A stretch of DNA of 9,203 nt from positions 1 through 9,203 of the forward strand of contig JALWLM010000509.1 in NCBI GenBank assembly GCA_027084145.1, in the 5' to 3' direction. Each line of letters starts with the position of its first letter. The stretch's first letter is position 1. Under the pieces are notes generated by a model that ran no database searches, was not told the origin of the DNA, and worked only from the letters and a program-made list of their open reading frames with translations. This DNA comes from Crocinitomicaceae bacterium (GTDB lineage Bacteria > Bacteroidota > Bacteroidia > Flavobacteriales_D > Crocinitomicaceae). Below, in pieces: positions 1 to 6,796 of this stretch. The translations under genes were made by a program, and so were the position numbers.

Positions 1-709
1 CATTTAGTAGCCAACTGTGATATCCCGGTTCTTTTTCAAATACTTCTTTAATTGTTTTTCCTTTTTGTTTCCCGAAATTATAAATCATTTCGCCATTTTC
101 ATTGTAAGCTAATCTTCCTGCAAAATCAGCTCGTTTAACATCTCCATATCTGGAGAATTTTTCGAGAAAATCAATATTATTTTCTAATTCTTCATATTTT
201 TCAAGTTGAGCTTCAAGTATTTCCCAGGTTGCTTTTGCGTCTGCCATTGCCGTATGTGCATCTTTTAATTCTTTATTGCAATAGAATTGATATGCAGATG
301 CTAAAGTTCTTGGCTCCATTTTGTGATAAACATTTTGAATATCAACATGTTTCATTTTAGAAAGATCGATATTGCTGTTTACACGAGCTAATTCCTCTGC
401 TAACATTGGAAGATCAAATTTGTTAGAATTGAAACCTGAAATATCACACCCTTTGATGAAATTTTCTAAATCAGGAAGTACTTCTTTTAGTGTAGGAGCA
501 TCCTTAACTTTGTCATCGGTTATCCCATGAATAAGACTCACGCCTTCCGGAATAGGTATTTCAGGATTAATAATTCTGTGAAACTCTTCAATATCTCCAT
601 TAGGATGTATTTTTACAATACCTATTTCTACAATTCTATCATGTATAATATCTAGTCCCGTTGATTCTAAATCAAAAACAAGTAAAGGTCTTTCAAGTTG
701 TATCTTCAT
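1..709 (-). CDS. DEDDh-family 3'-5' exonuclease with ExoX-like C-terminal motif, C-terminus cut by window edge
   Basis: This is a 3'-5' exonuclease of the DnaQ/DEDDh superfamily, which removes nucleotides from DNA 3' ends using two metal ions. The 236 visible residues begin at ATG 707-709 and run off the left edge with no stop. ExoI motif is VFDLESTG (Asp13, Glu15), ExoII is GFNSNKFDLP (Asp99), and ExoIII is AHTAMAD (His152, Asp157), so all five catalytic residues are present. After the nuclease fold, residues 212-235 carry an FGKQKGK...EPGYHSWLL motif of the kind found C-terminal to ExoX-like nucleases. Flavobacterial homologues as I remember them are about 255 residues, so perhaps 20 residues are missing. 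The gene is separated from the upstream envelope gene by a terminator-like palindrome, so it probably has its own promoter. It could be annotated as DNA polymerase III epsilon-like, but the ExoX-like tail and stand-alone form suggest a repair or housekeeping exonuclease. The family call is confident; the substrate is not known. Confidence 0.9.
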   Translation of the reverse strand, partial: MKIQLERPLLVFDLESTGLDIIHDRIVEIGIVKIHPNGDIEEFHRIINPEIPIPEGVSLIHGITDDKVKDAPTLKEVLPDLENFIKGCDISGFNSNKFDLPMLAEELARVNSNIDLSKMKHVDIQNVYHKMEPRTLASAYQFYCNKELKDAHTAMADAKATWEILEAQLEKYEELENNIDFLEKFSRYGDVKRADFAGRLAYNENGEMIYNFGKQKGKTIKEVFEKEPGYHSWLLN

Positions 710-713
710 AAGG

Positions 714-721
714 CAAATATA
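714..721 (-). promoter_or_regulatory. Candidate -7 box TATATTTG of the exonuclease gene
   Basis: The minus strand reads TATATTTG, a full match to the Bacteroidota -7 consensus TAnnTTTG. It ends 4 nt before the exonuclease ATG, so a transcript starting at the usual distance would have almost no 5' leader. The nearest TTTG that could act as a -33 box (734-737) is only 12 bp upstream, shorter than the usual 17-23 bp, and it lies in the terminator tail. The box match is visible; promoter activity is inferred and uncertain. Confidence 0.35.
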
Positions 722-735
722 CCTATAAGAAAACA

Positions 736-765
736 AAAAAAGCCTAAATGCATTTAGGCTTTTTT
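736..765 (-). terminator. Intrinsic terminator after the second PorE-like gene (perfect 30-bp palindrome)
   Basis: The sequence is a perfect self-complementary palindrome: a GCCTAAATG/CATTTAGGC core flanked by five A and five T residues. On the minus strand the stem is followed by a T-rich tract (TTTTTTGTTTTC). It begins 24 bp after the stop codon of the preceding gene (stop at 790-792). The other strand also ends in a T run, so it could act in both directions, although nothing visible on the plus strand needs it. Confidence 0.85.
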
Positions 766-789
766 GTTTGATATTATTTTAATAATAAA

Positions 790-2910
790 TTATTCTGTTT
801 TTAATCCTACATATTGATAAGGTTTATACTTATCCTTGTTTTGAGCGTCTTTTTCGTATTCAGGTCCTTGTACTTCTGAAGAAACGATTACGACATTCAC
901 ACGTCCTTTAAACTCGTCTTTATTTTCAAAATAAGAGATTAAATCATATTTCATATTTTCAGCTCTTAATTTTGCTAGATTTTCATTTGTTTTATAGGTT
1001 CTTGTGGGTACATGTGATGCAGAAGAATAAATATTGATTGTTACTTTTTCTCTACCATCTTTTAGTTGTTTTTCAACCGCTTTTACAAATTTTTTCAAAT
1101 CTCCTTTTTTAGTACTTATTTTATTCTTATTGTAGTCGAAATAATGAATGAATTCTAAATTCGGGTATTCCTCTACATTCACTTCCGGTATATCAACAAC
1201 ATCTTCTTCCTCCGGTGTTACTAATATTTTTTTATCAACATCTAATAAAACTTCTTTGTAAATTTCCTGAAAAGAGGTGTCACATAAAGTTGTAAAAGAA
1301 TCTTCTCCCATTAGTATATCATCAGTAAGATTCGTATATTCTAATCGGTAAGTTTTACAAGGTTCAAGTGATGTTATAAAATATCCATCCCTTAATCTAG
1401 GAAAAACTTGAATGGATTGTTGTGATTGACAATCTAAACAAACTAACTTTACGTTAATAGCAAAATCTTCCGGTATCGGTTTATTATCAACTGTTTTGAT
1501 GATTCCTTTTAATATGGCTACATCTTTTAATCCAAGGTAGTCATTATGTATTTCATAAATATCTTTTTCTCCATATCCATCAGCTCTTTGAGAGGTCATG
1601 TATCCACGTCTACCATCCAGTGTTGTTGTGTAAAAAATATCATCATTGGTAGAGTTAAAAGGATATCCCATGTTTTCAGGAGAAGAAAAATTACCTGATT
1701 CATCCATCACTGTCCTCATAATATCAAATCCACCAATACTTTGAGGACCATTTGTAGAATAGTATAGCGTTTTATTATCAATAGATATAAATGGAGAGTC
1801 CTCATCAAAAGGAGTATTGATAGGTGCTCCTAAATTGATTGGTTCAGACCATTTTTGAGATGCTTCATCCCATTTGACCATGTATATATCTCTTCCTCCA
1901 AGTCCTCCTTCTCTATCAGACACAAAGTAAAAAGTTTTCTTATCATGAGACATCATACAATGAGTTTCCCAGCTGTCAGTATTAAGATTTGGTATTTCTT
2001 CTAAGGGACGAATATCATGAAATTTAGCATGATAGAAGTCAGTATAATAAATATCTCCGTTTCCTGTTGAGTCTTCATAAATATAAATACGTCGTTCATC
2101 CGCAGATACCGCTATTGTTGCTTCATTTCTTTGAGGATTACAGAATTCTAATTTTTTCGGCTCAGTCCATGTTGAATCAAAATCCATATAGCTGACATAA
2201 ATATCTTCAGGGTATAAATTATCTATAGGATCTCTGAATTCCTCTGTTTCTCCATTTGCCCAAGGCCTTCTGGATGTAAAATAGATAGCAGAACCGTCTA
2301 AAGAAATAACAGGACTATAATCCGGATATTGAGAATTTACCGTATTACCTATATTTTTCAGATAAACATTAACCGGTGTTGATATATAGTTTTTGGCATT
2401 TTCACATTGTTGAATTCTAAGGTCCACGATTGGAAGTAATTCGGATTTCTTTTTAGAGTTTTCTTTAAAAAGTTGATATAGTTCGATTGCTTTATCAATA
2501 TTTTCATTATAATGATAAGCTGTTGCTAAGTGAAAATAAGCATCAACGGGAGCACTTTTTTCTTTGACCGAAAACATGTCGAAATTTTTGTCCGTTTCTT
2601 TGATTGCTTTTTCTAAGTACTTAGCTGCTTCAATCGAGTTACGTTTACTGTATAATTCAATGTATCCTTTTCTGTAATTATAGTTAGCATTTTCTGATTG
2701 AAATTCTAATAGTTTATTGACTAAAATATCTGCTAAGTAAAAATAGCCTTCATTCATTAATGTAGAAGATTCTATTAATATCTCTTTCTCATCACCTGTT
2801 TCTGCAAGTTGTTTAATTTTTTCTTCTGTTATCTCTTGAGAAAAAGAGTAGCTAGAGATAAGTACAGTAAAACAAATAAATGGGGTTAAATTAAATAATA
2901 GTTTTCTCAT
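790..2910 (-). CDS. PorE-like envelope protein, paralog B: TPR / PD40 propeller / CRD-like domain / divergent OmpA-like domain
   Basis: This 706-residue secreted protein starts at ATG 2908-2910. A signal peptide of about 24 residues ends in SYSFS|Q; there is no lipobox cysteine, so it is probably a periplasmic protein rather than a lipoprotein. Residues 30-175 are helical and TPR-like. Residues 195-455 form a PD40/WD40-like beta-propeller, with repeats such as DYSPVISLDGSAIYFTSRR and DEDSPFISIDNKTLYYST. Residues 463-560 resemble a carboxypeptidase-regulatory-like beta domain with four cysteines (491, 494, 518, 543). Residues 585-705 are OmpA-like: FDYNKNKIS opens the fold and LRAEN keeps the conserved Arg (649), but the usual TD Asp is replaced (SASHV, Val634). 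The order matches PorE, the peptidoglycan-linked accessory protein of type IX secretion. The gene is a tandem paralog of the one at 2996-5281 but lacks its second CRD-like domain, having an acidic Pro/Glu-rich linker (564-585) instead. Architecture is clear; a role in T9SS is inferred. Confidence 0.85.
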   Translation of the reverse strand: MRKLLFNLTPFICFTVLISSYSFSQEITEEKIKQLAETGDEKEILIESSTLMNEGYFYLADILVNKLLEFQSENANYNYRKGYIELYSKRNSIEAAKYLEKAIKETDKNFDMFSVKEKSAPVDAYFHLATAYHYNENIDKAIELYQLFKENSKKKSELLPIVDLRIQQCENAKNYISTPVNVYLKNIGNTVNSQYPDYSPVISLDGSAIYFTSRRPWANGETEEFRDPIDNLYPEDIYVSYMDFDSTWTEPKKLEFCNPQRNEATIAVSADERRIYIYEDSTGNGDIYYTDFYHAKFHDIRPLEEIPNLNTDSWETHCMMSHDKKTFYFVSDREGGLGGRDIYMVKWDEASQKWSEPINLGAPINTPFDEDSPFISIDNKTLYYSTNGPQSIGGFDIMRTVMDESGNFSSPENMGYPFNSTNDDIFYTTTLDGRRGYMTSQRADGYGEKDIYEIHNDYLGLKDVAILKGIIKTVDNKPIPEDFAINVKLVCLDCQSQQSIQVFPRLRDGYFITSLEPCKTYRLEYTNLTDDILMGEDSFTTLCDTSFQEIYKEVLLDVDKKILVTPEEEDVVDIPEVNVEEYPNLEFIHYFDYNKNKISTKKGDLKKFVKAVEKQLKDGREKVTINIYSSASHVPTRTYKTNENLAKLRAENMKYDLISYFENKDEFKGRVNVVIVSSEVQGPEYEKDAQNKDKYKPYQYVGLKTE

Positions 2911-2920
2911 GAGGAAAATT

Positions 2921-2936
2921 TGTGTAATTTTACACA
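2921..2936 (-). promoter_or_regulatory. Inverted repeat TGTGTAA-TT-TTACACA before paralog B: candidate operator
   Basis: Two perfect 7-bp arms separated by 2 bp lie 10-26 nt upstream of the start codon of the PorE-like paralog B. A weak -7-like box (TATATTTT at 2940-2947, one mismatch to TAnnTTTG) sits just upstream, so the repeat would overlap the expected transcription start, a common operator position. The same half-sites (GTGTAAT/ATTACAC) occur in the hairpin before paralog A at 5319-5336. The short loop and lack of a T-run argue against a terminator. No regulator can be named from the sequence. Confidence 0.4.
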
Positions 2937-2948
2937 GCTAAAATATAA

Positions 2949-2976
2949 AAAAAACCGATGAAGGCATCGGTTTTTT
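2949..2976 (-). terminator. Intrinsic terminator after the first PorE-like gene
   Basis: A 12-bp stem (AAAAAACCGATG paired with CATCGGTTTTTT) closes a 4-nt loop. On the minus strand it is followed by a continuous T tract of at least eight residues. It begins 19 bp after the stop codon at 2996-2998, exactly where a terminator is expected. It separates the two PorE-like paralogs, so paralog B probably depends on its own promoter or on readthrough. Confidence 0.85.
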
Positions 2977-2995
2977 CTATGAAAGTTATAAACGA

Positions 2996-5281
2996 CTATC
3001 TTTTGATAATCTTAAATTCTGTTCTCCTGTTCATTTGATGTTCTTCTTCAGAACAGTCTGATATTTGTTTACCTTCACAAGCACAATTATTTACTAACCT
3101 TGATTCACCATAGCCTTTTCCATAAATCCGTTTAGGGTTAGAAATTCTAGATTGAATATATTTTAATGTGGATTTTGCTCTTCGATTGGAAAGTGCCATG
3201 TTGTAAGCTTTTGATGCACGACAGTCTGTATGAGAACTCAGTTCTATTTCTAAGTTAGGGTTGTCATTCATTAGTTTTACGATTTTGTCGAGTTCTTTTG
3301 CTGCATCAGGACGTATATTAGACTTGTCTAAATCAAAATAGATAGGATTGAGTGTTATTAATGTGTTGATATCTGCTTTTTGTAATTTATAGACTAAGTC
3401 GATATTGCCTGATGCGTCGATTTTTTGATCAACATTAAAGTTTCCGGTTAGATAATCATCATGTGAAATTTTTATATTTAACTTCAATTGCTCTTTGATA
3501 TCTTTCATTATATCTTCCAATTCTTCAGGCGTTAATTTTCCTGTAGAAGAAGTTGATTTTGCGAGAGAGACATTATTTGCAAAATTTTCAATATCTACTT
3601 TTGCATTTTCTATAGGAGCGTTAGTTTCTGCATCTAAAACGGTAATAGATAATTGAGGTGCGAGTAGATTAAAGTTTCTTGATATCTCTTCATTTTCGTT
3701 ATTACATAATGTTGTAGCATATTTAGTTTCTAAGACTTTACCTTCTTCATTTTTTAATATGATTTCATAATCTTTACAACGTTTTAATACTGCGAAATAA
3801 TTTCCGTTCTTTATACGAGGTTGGATAATCTCTTGAGTGACACAGTTTACACATTTTACATCTATGGAGAGATTTTCATCTCCGCCGATAATTCGTCCTG
3901 TCAAATAACTAATAGGTCTATTGCCAAGATAATCGTTTTTGACTTCATAAATATCTTTTTCTCCATATCCTCCTTCTCTATAAGAAGAAAAGTATCCTTT
4001 TAATCCGTCAACAGTTGTAGTGTAGTAAATATCGTCTCCACACGAGTTAAATGGAACCCCCATGTTAACCGGAGTGGTCCATTGTTTGTTTTCGTCTATA
4101 AAGCTGACGAAGATATCAAATCCACCCATGCTATTAGGACCATTACTTGAAAAATAAATGGTTTTATTATCTACAGCAATAAAAGGAGAGTCTTCATCAA
4201 AGGGGGTGTTAATTTCAGGTCCCATATTTTGGGCTTTACTCCATTCTCCGTTGGGTAGTTTAACTATTCGGTAAATATCTCTACCTCCATATCCTCCGGG
4301 TCTGTCGGATGAAAAATAAACATATTGTCCGTCCGGAGTCATTGTAATATGAGGTTCCCAGTACTCTGTATTCACATCTTCAATGTCTAATTTTTCAATT
4401 TCTTTAAAACCTTCATTTCCGAACTTTGATATATAGATATCTCCTCCTCCCTTTGAGTCATCATAGATATATATAACTCGCTCATCGGCAGATACAGCGA
4501 TTGTTGCTTCATTTAAGTCCGGCTCGCAGAAGTCCAACCTTTTAGGTTCAGACCAGTCTCCATTATCTTGCAAGTGACTAACATAAATATCTTCTGTGTA
4601 ATCATTGGTGATAGGGTCACGATAAATTTCTCTGTCGTAATTATCCCATTTTCTTCTACTTGTAAAATAGATAGATTGACCATCTAATGATACTACAGGG
4701 GCATACTCAGGTGCTTCAGTGTTCACTTTATTTCCAATATTAATAATTGTAGCTGATTTAGGGTGGGATAAGTTGTACTGAGCGACAATTAATTGTTTTA
4801 GTCCTAATTCAGCTTTCCCTATAAGAGGAGATTTTTTATTGTCATTCTTTTCAAGAAAAAGTTCATAGTATTCTTTTGATTTACGAAGTTGTTCGTTTAA
4901 ATGATAAGCTTTTCCCAGGTAATAAAAAGCGTCTATTGGAGCACTACTCTCTTTTACCGAAAAGAAATCGAAATTTTTATCGGTATCTTTAACTGCTTTT
5001 TCAAAGTAATTGATAGCATTTTTATAATCTCCTTTTGTTGCTAGTAGTAAATATCCCTTTCTATAGTTATAATTAGCACTTTCAGGTTTAAAACTCAATA
5101 GCTTGTCGGTTAACAGGGATGCATAATATAAATATCCGTTTTGAATAAGTAAAGAGTTTTGTTGAAGAATTTCTTCTTCTGTTCCGTTTTGAGCTATTTC
5201 AAGTACTTCTTGTTCGGTAACTTGTGAAAATGAATAGTTCAAGAAAAGTGTTGCTAAAAAAACAAATAAAACTTTTTTCAT
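2996..5281 (-). CDS. PorE-like envelope protein, paralog A: TPR / PD40 propeller / two CRD-like domains / intact OmpA domain
   Basis: This 761-residue secreted protein starts at ATG 5279-5281. Its signal peptide MKKVLFVFLATLFLNYSFS ends before Gln20, with no lipobox. Residues 24-170 are TPR-like helices. Residues 190-450 form a PD40/WD40-like propeller (for example EYAPVVSLDGQSIYFTSRR and TMTPDGQYVYFSSDRPGG). Residues 456-540 form a CRD-like beta domain with four cysteines (477, 480, 502, 526). Residues 544-632 (LSITVLDAETNAPIENAKV) form a second CRD-like domain. Residues 645-760 are a complete OmpA peptidoglycan-binding domain: IYFDLDKSNIRPDA, then HTD with Asp686, NRRA with Arg701, and a cysteine-containing tail before NRRTEF. 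Asp686 and Arg701 correspond to the residues that bind diaminopimelate in OmpA. The architecture matches PorE of the type IX secretion system, where such proteins tie the machinery to peptidoglycan, but PorE is a lipoprotein and no other T9SS gene is visible here, so the pathway is inferred. It could instead be a general envelope-stability OmpA-family protein. Confidence 0.88.
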   Translation of the reverse strand: MKKVLFVFLATLFLNYSFSQVTEQEVLEIAQNGTEEEILQQNSLLIQNGYLYYASLLTDKLLSFKPESANYNYRKGYLLLATKGDYKNAINYFEKAVKDTDKNFDFFSVKESSAPIDAFYYLGKAYHLNEQLRKSKEYYELFLEKNDNKKSPLIGKAELGLKQLIVAQYNLSHPKSATIINIGNKVNTEAPEYAPVVSLDGQSIYFTSRRKWDNYDREIYRDPITNDYTEDIYVSHLQDNGDWSEPKRLDFCEPDLNEATIAVSADERVIYIYDDSKGGGDIYISKFGNEGFKEIEKLDIEDVNTEYWEPHITMTPDGQYVYFSSDRPGGYGGRDIYRIVKLPNGEWSKAQNMGPEINTPFDEDSPFIAVDNKTIYFSSNGPNSMGGFDIFVSFIDENKQWTTPVNMGVPFNSCGDDIYYTTTVDGLKGYFSSYREGGYGEKDIYEVKNDYLGNRPISYLTGRIIGGDENLSIDVKCVNCVTQEIIQPRIKNGNYFAVLKRCKDYEIILKNEEGKVLETKYATTLCNNENEEISRNFNLLAPQLSITVLDAETNAPIENAKVDIENFANNVSLAKSTSSTGKLTPEELEDIMKDIKEQLKLNIKISHDDYLTGNFNVDQKIDASGNIDLVYKLQKADINTLITLNPIYFDLDKSNIRPDAAKELDKIVKLMNDNPNLEIELSSHTDCRASKAYNMALSNRRAKSTLKYIQSRISNPKRIYGKGYGESRLVNNCACEGKQISDCSEEEHQMNRRTEFKIIKR

Positions 5282-5310
5282 AATTGTAATTGTTGGTTAA
5301 TAGGTTTAAA

Positions 5311-5344
5311 TTATCATGGTGTAATCTGCATTACACCATGATAA
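5311..5344 (-). terminator. Strong 15-bp hairpin between the E2 gene and paralog A (terminator and/or operator)
   Basis: Two perfect 15-bp arms (TTATCATGGTGTAAT and ATTACACCATGATAA) enclose a 4-nt loop, starting 6 bp after the E2 stop codon. The stem is long, but the minus-strand sequence after it (TTTAAACC) is only a short T run, so termination may be partial. The hairpin also contains GTGTAAT/ATTACAC half-sites like the inverted repeat before paralog B, leaving open a protein-binding role. It lies 30-63 nt upstream of the ATG of paralog A. I find no convincing TAnnTTTG promoter in this gap, so paralog A might be transcribed by readthrough from the E2 gene. Confidence 0.6.
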
Positions 5345-5350
5345 ATATAA

Positions 5351-6715
5351 TTAAAATTCTCGATTAATATCAAACTGTTCTAAATAATCGGCAACTCGTC
5401 GTACAAACATACCTCCTAAAGCTCCATCTACAACTCTATGGTCGTAAGAGTGGGAGAGGTACATTTTGTATCGTATTCCAATAAAATCTCCATCCGGTGT
5501 TTCTATGACAGCAGGAACTTTTCTAATTGCTCCTAAAGCTAATATTGCTACTTGGGGCTGATTGATAATTGGAGTTCCCATAACATTTCCGAAAGTACCA
5601 ACGTTAGTAACCGTGTATGTACCATCTTGTATGTCTTCCGGTTGTAATTTATTGTTTCGAGCTCTATTGGCTAAGTCATTAACAGCTTTTGTAAGTCCTA
5701 CTAAATTTAATTGGTCTGCATTTTTAATAACAGGAACAATAAGATTTCCACTTGGTAAGGCTGTCGCCATTCCAAGATTTATATTTCCTCTTTTAATAAT
5801 CTTGTTTCCTGATACAGAGACATTAACACCGGGGAAATCTTTAATTGCTTTAACTATCGCTTCCATGAAAATAGGAGTGAAAGTGATTTTTTCGTTTTCA
5901 CGTTTCATGAATTCATCTTTCACTTTTGCTCTCCATTTAAAAATATTGGTAACATCCGCTTCTACGTAACTTGTAACATGGGGAGATACATGAACGGACA
6001 TAACCATGTGATCTGCGATTAATTTACGCATACGGTCCATTTCCTCTATTTCATCATTAGGACCGGGGGTTACAACCGGAGGCTTAATGTCTGCTAAGAA
6101 ACCTCCTCCTGTGTTTGAGCTGACTGGTTTGTTTGGGGTTTCTGCTTGAATTGCAGAAGGTTTTGTTTCTTGTTTTACACTTCCGTTTTTAATAAAGTTT
6201 AAAATATCTTTTTTAGTTACTCTTCCACCTTGACCTGTTCCGGGAATTGTTTCAAGTATATCCATGGAAATCCCTTCCTCTTTAGCGATACTTTTTACCA
6301 GTGGAGAATAAAACTTCCCGCTTGGACTTTTTCCAAGTTCATTTTTGACATTGGTTTCTACAGTGGAGGATGATACAGAAGGTGTATTTTGTATTGTTGA
6401 TTCTGTAGTGTCATTATTATTGGAGTCGTTGCTGGGTGCAGTATCAGTATTCTCGGAACTGTCATCTAGTTTACCATCAGTAGATATAATTGCAATAACA
6501 TCGCCTACTTGGGCAACTTCATCTGCTTCAAAGAATTTTTTTACTAGAACTCCTTCTGCTTCAGATGGTAATTCATTATCAACTTTATCTGTAGCAACTT
6601 CAACAAGAGGTTCGTCAAGTTCTACTTTGTCTCCTACGTTTTTCAACCAATTTGTGATTGTTGCTTCGGTAACACTTTCTCCCATTTTAGGAAGTCTAAT
6701 TTCTACTTGTCCCAT
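5351..6715 (-). CDS. 2-oxo acid dehydrogenase complex E2 (dihydrolipoamide acyltransferase), branched-chain type likely
   Basis: This is the E2 core subunit of a 2-oxo acid dehydrogenase complex, which transfers an acyl group from E1-bound intermediate via lipoyl-lysine to coenzyme A. The 454 residues contain a biotinyl-lipoyl domain at 2-78 with the lipoylated Lys44 in ATDKVD, an Asp/Ser/Thr/Asn-rich flexible linker (81-132), a peripheral-subunit-binding domain at about 135-176 (FYSPLVKSIAKEEGIS...GRVTKKDIL), a second linker, and the catalytic acyltransferase domain at about 222-450. The active-site motif SYDHRVVDG gives His426 and Asp430. There is a single lipoyl domain, and the N-terminus KMGESVTEATITNWLKNVGD resembles the flavobacterial branched-chain keto acid dehydrogenase E2 more than pyruvate E2, although a 2-oxoglutarate or broad-specificity enzyme cannot be excluded. 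No E1 or E3 gene is in the window, so its partners must be encoded elsewhere. It has its own promoter-like sequence. The family is certain; the substrate is tentative. Confidence 0.92.
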   Translation of the reverse strand: MGQVEIRLPKMGESVTEATITNWLKNVGDKVELDEPLVEVATDKVDNELPSEAEGVLVKKFFEADEVAQVGDVIAIISTDGKLDDSSENTDTAPSNDSNNNDTTESTIQNTPSVSSSTVETNVKNELGKSPSGKFYSPLVKSIAKEEGISMDILETIPGTGQGGRVTKKDILNFIKNGSVKQETKPSAIQAETPNKPVSSNTGGGFLADIKPPVVTPGPNDEIEEMDRMRKLIADHMVMSVHVSPHVTSYVEADVTNIFKWRAKVKDEFMKRENEKITFTPIFMEAIVKAIKDFPGVNVSVSGNKIIKRGNINLGMATALPSGNLIVPVIKNADQLNLVGLTKAVNDLANRARNNKLQPEDIQDGTYTVTNVGTFGNVMGTPIINQPQVAILALGAIRKVPAVIETPDGDFIGIRYKMYLSHSYDHRVVDGALGGMFVRRVADYLEQFDINREF

Positions 6716-6751
6716 GATATATGTCTCGATTTTATCAAAAAAATATTAGCA

Positions 6752-6780
6752 CAAAAATAAAGTATTTTTTTCTTTACAAA
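6752..6780 (-). promoter_or_regulatory. Bacteroidota-type promoter TTTG-N17-TATTTTTG for the E2 gene
   Basis: On the minus strand TTTG (6777-6780) is followed after exactly 17 bp by TATTTTTG (6752-6759). This fits the -33 TTTG and -7 TAnnTTTG consensus of the Bacteroidota primary sigma factor in both boxes and spacing. Transcription would begin near 6746-6748, leaving a leader of about 30 nt before ATG 6713-6715. The leader has no Shine-Dalgarno sequence, as usual in this phylum. The gap shows no clear terminator for the upstream glycosyltransferase gene, only T-rich sequence and a direct AAAGTAT repeat (6759-6765 and 6778-6784). Confidence 0.65.
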
Positions 6781-6796
6781 GTATCTTAAGTGATAT

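Noticed and set aside
790..5281. Direct assignment of either paralog as porE itself
   Set aside because: The domain order matches, but both lack a lipobox cysteine and no other type IX secretion gene is in the window, so only 'PorE-like' is justified.
5562..5969. Plus-strand open frame of 135 codons opposite the E2 catalytic domain
   Set aside because: It lies wholly inside a well-recognised E2 gene on the other strand, has no recognisable domain and no promoter of its own; it is a by-product of the coding frame opposite.
6345..6749. Plus-strand open frame of 134 codons rich in Ser/Val opposite the lipoyl domain and linker
   Set aside because: The composition mirrors the complement of the low-complexity E2 linker. 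No family resemblance, and it overlaps the lipoyl domain whose reading is certain.
6716..6796. Terminator for the glycosyltransferase gene in the gap before the E2 gene
   Set aside because: I see only AT-rich sequence, a T tract and a direct AAAGTAT repeat; the CTTT/AAAG pairing is too short to call a stem.
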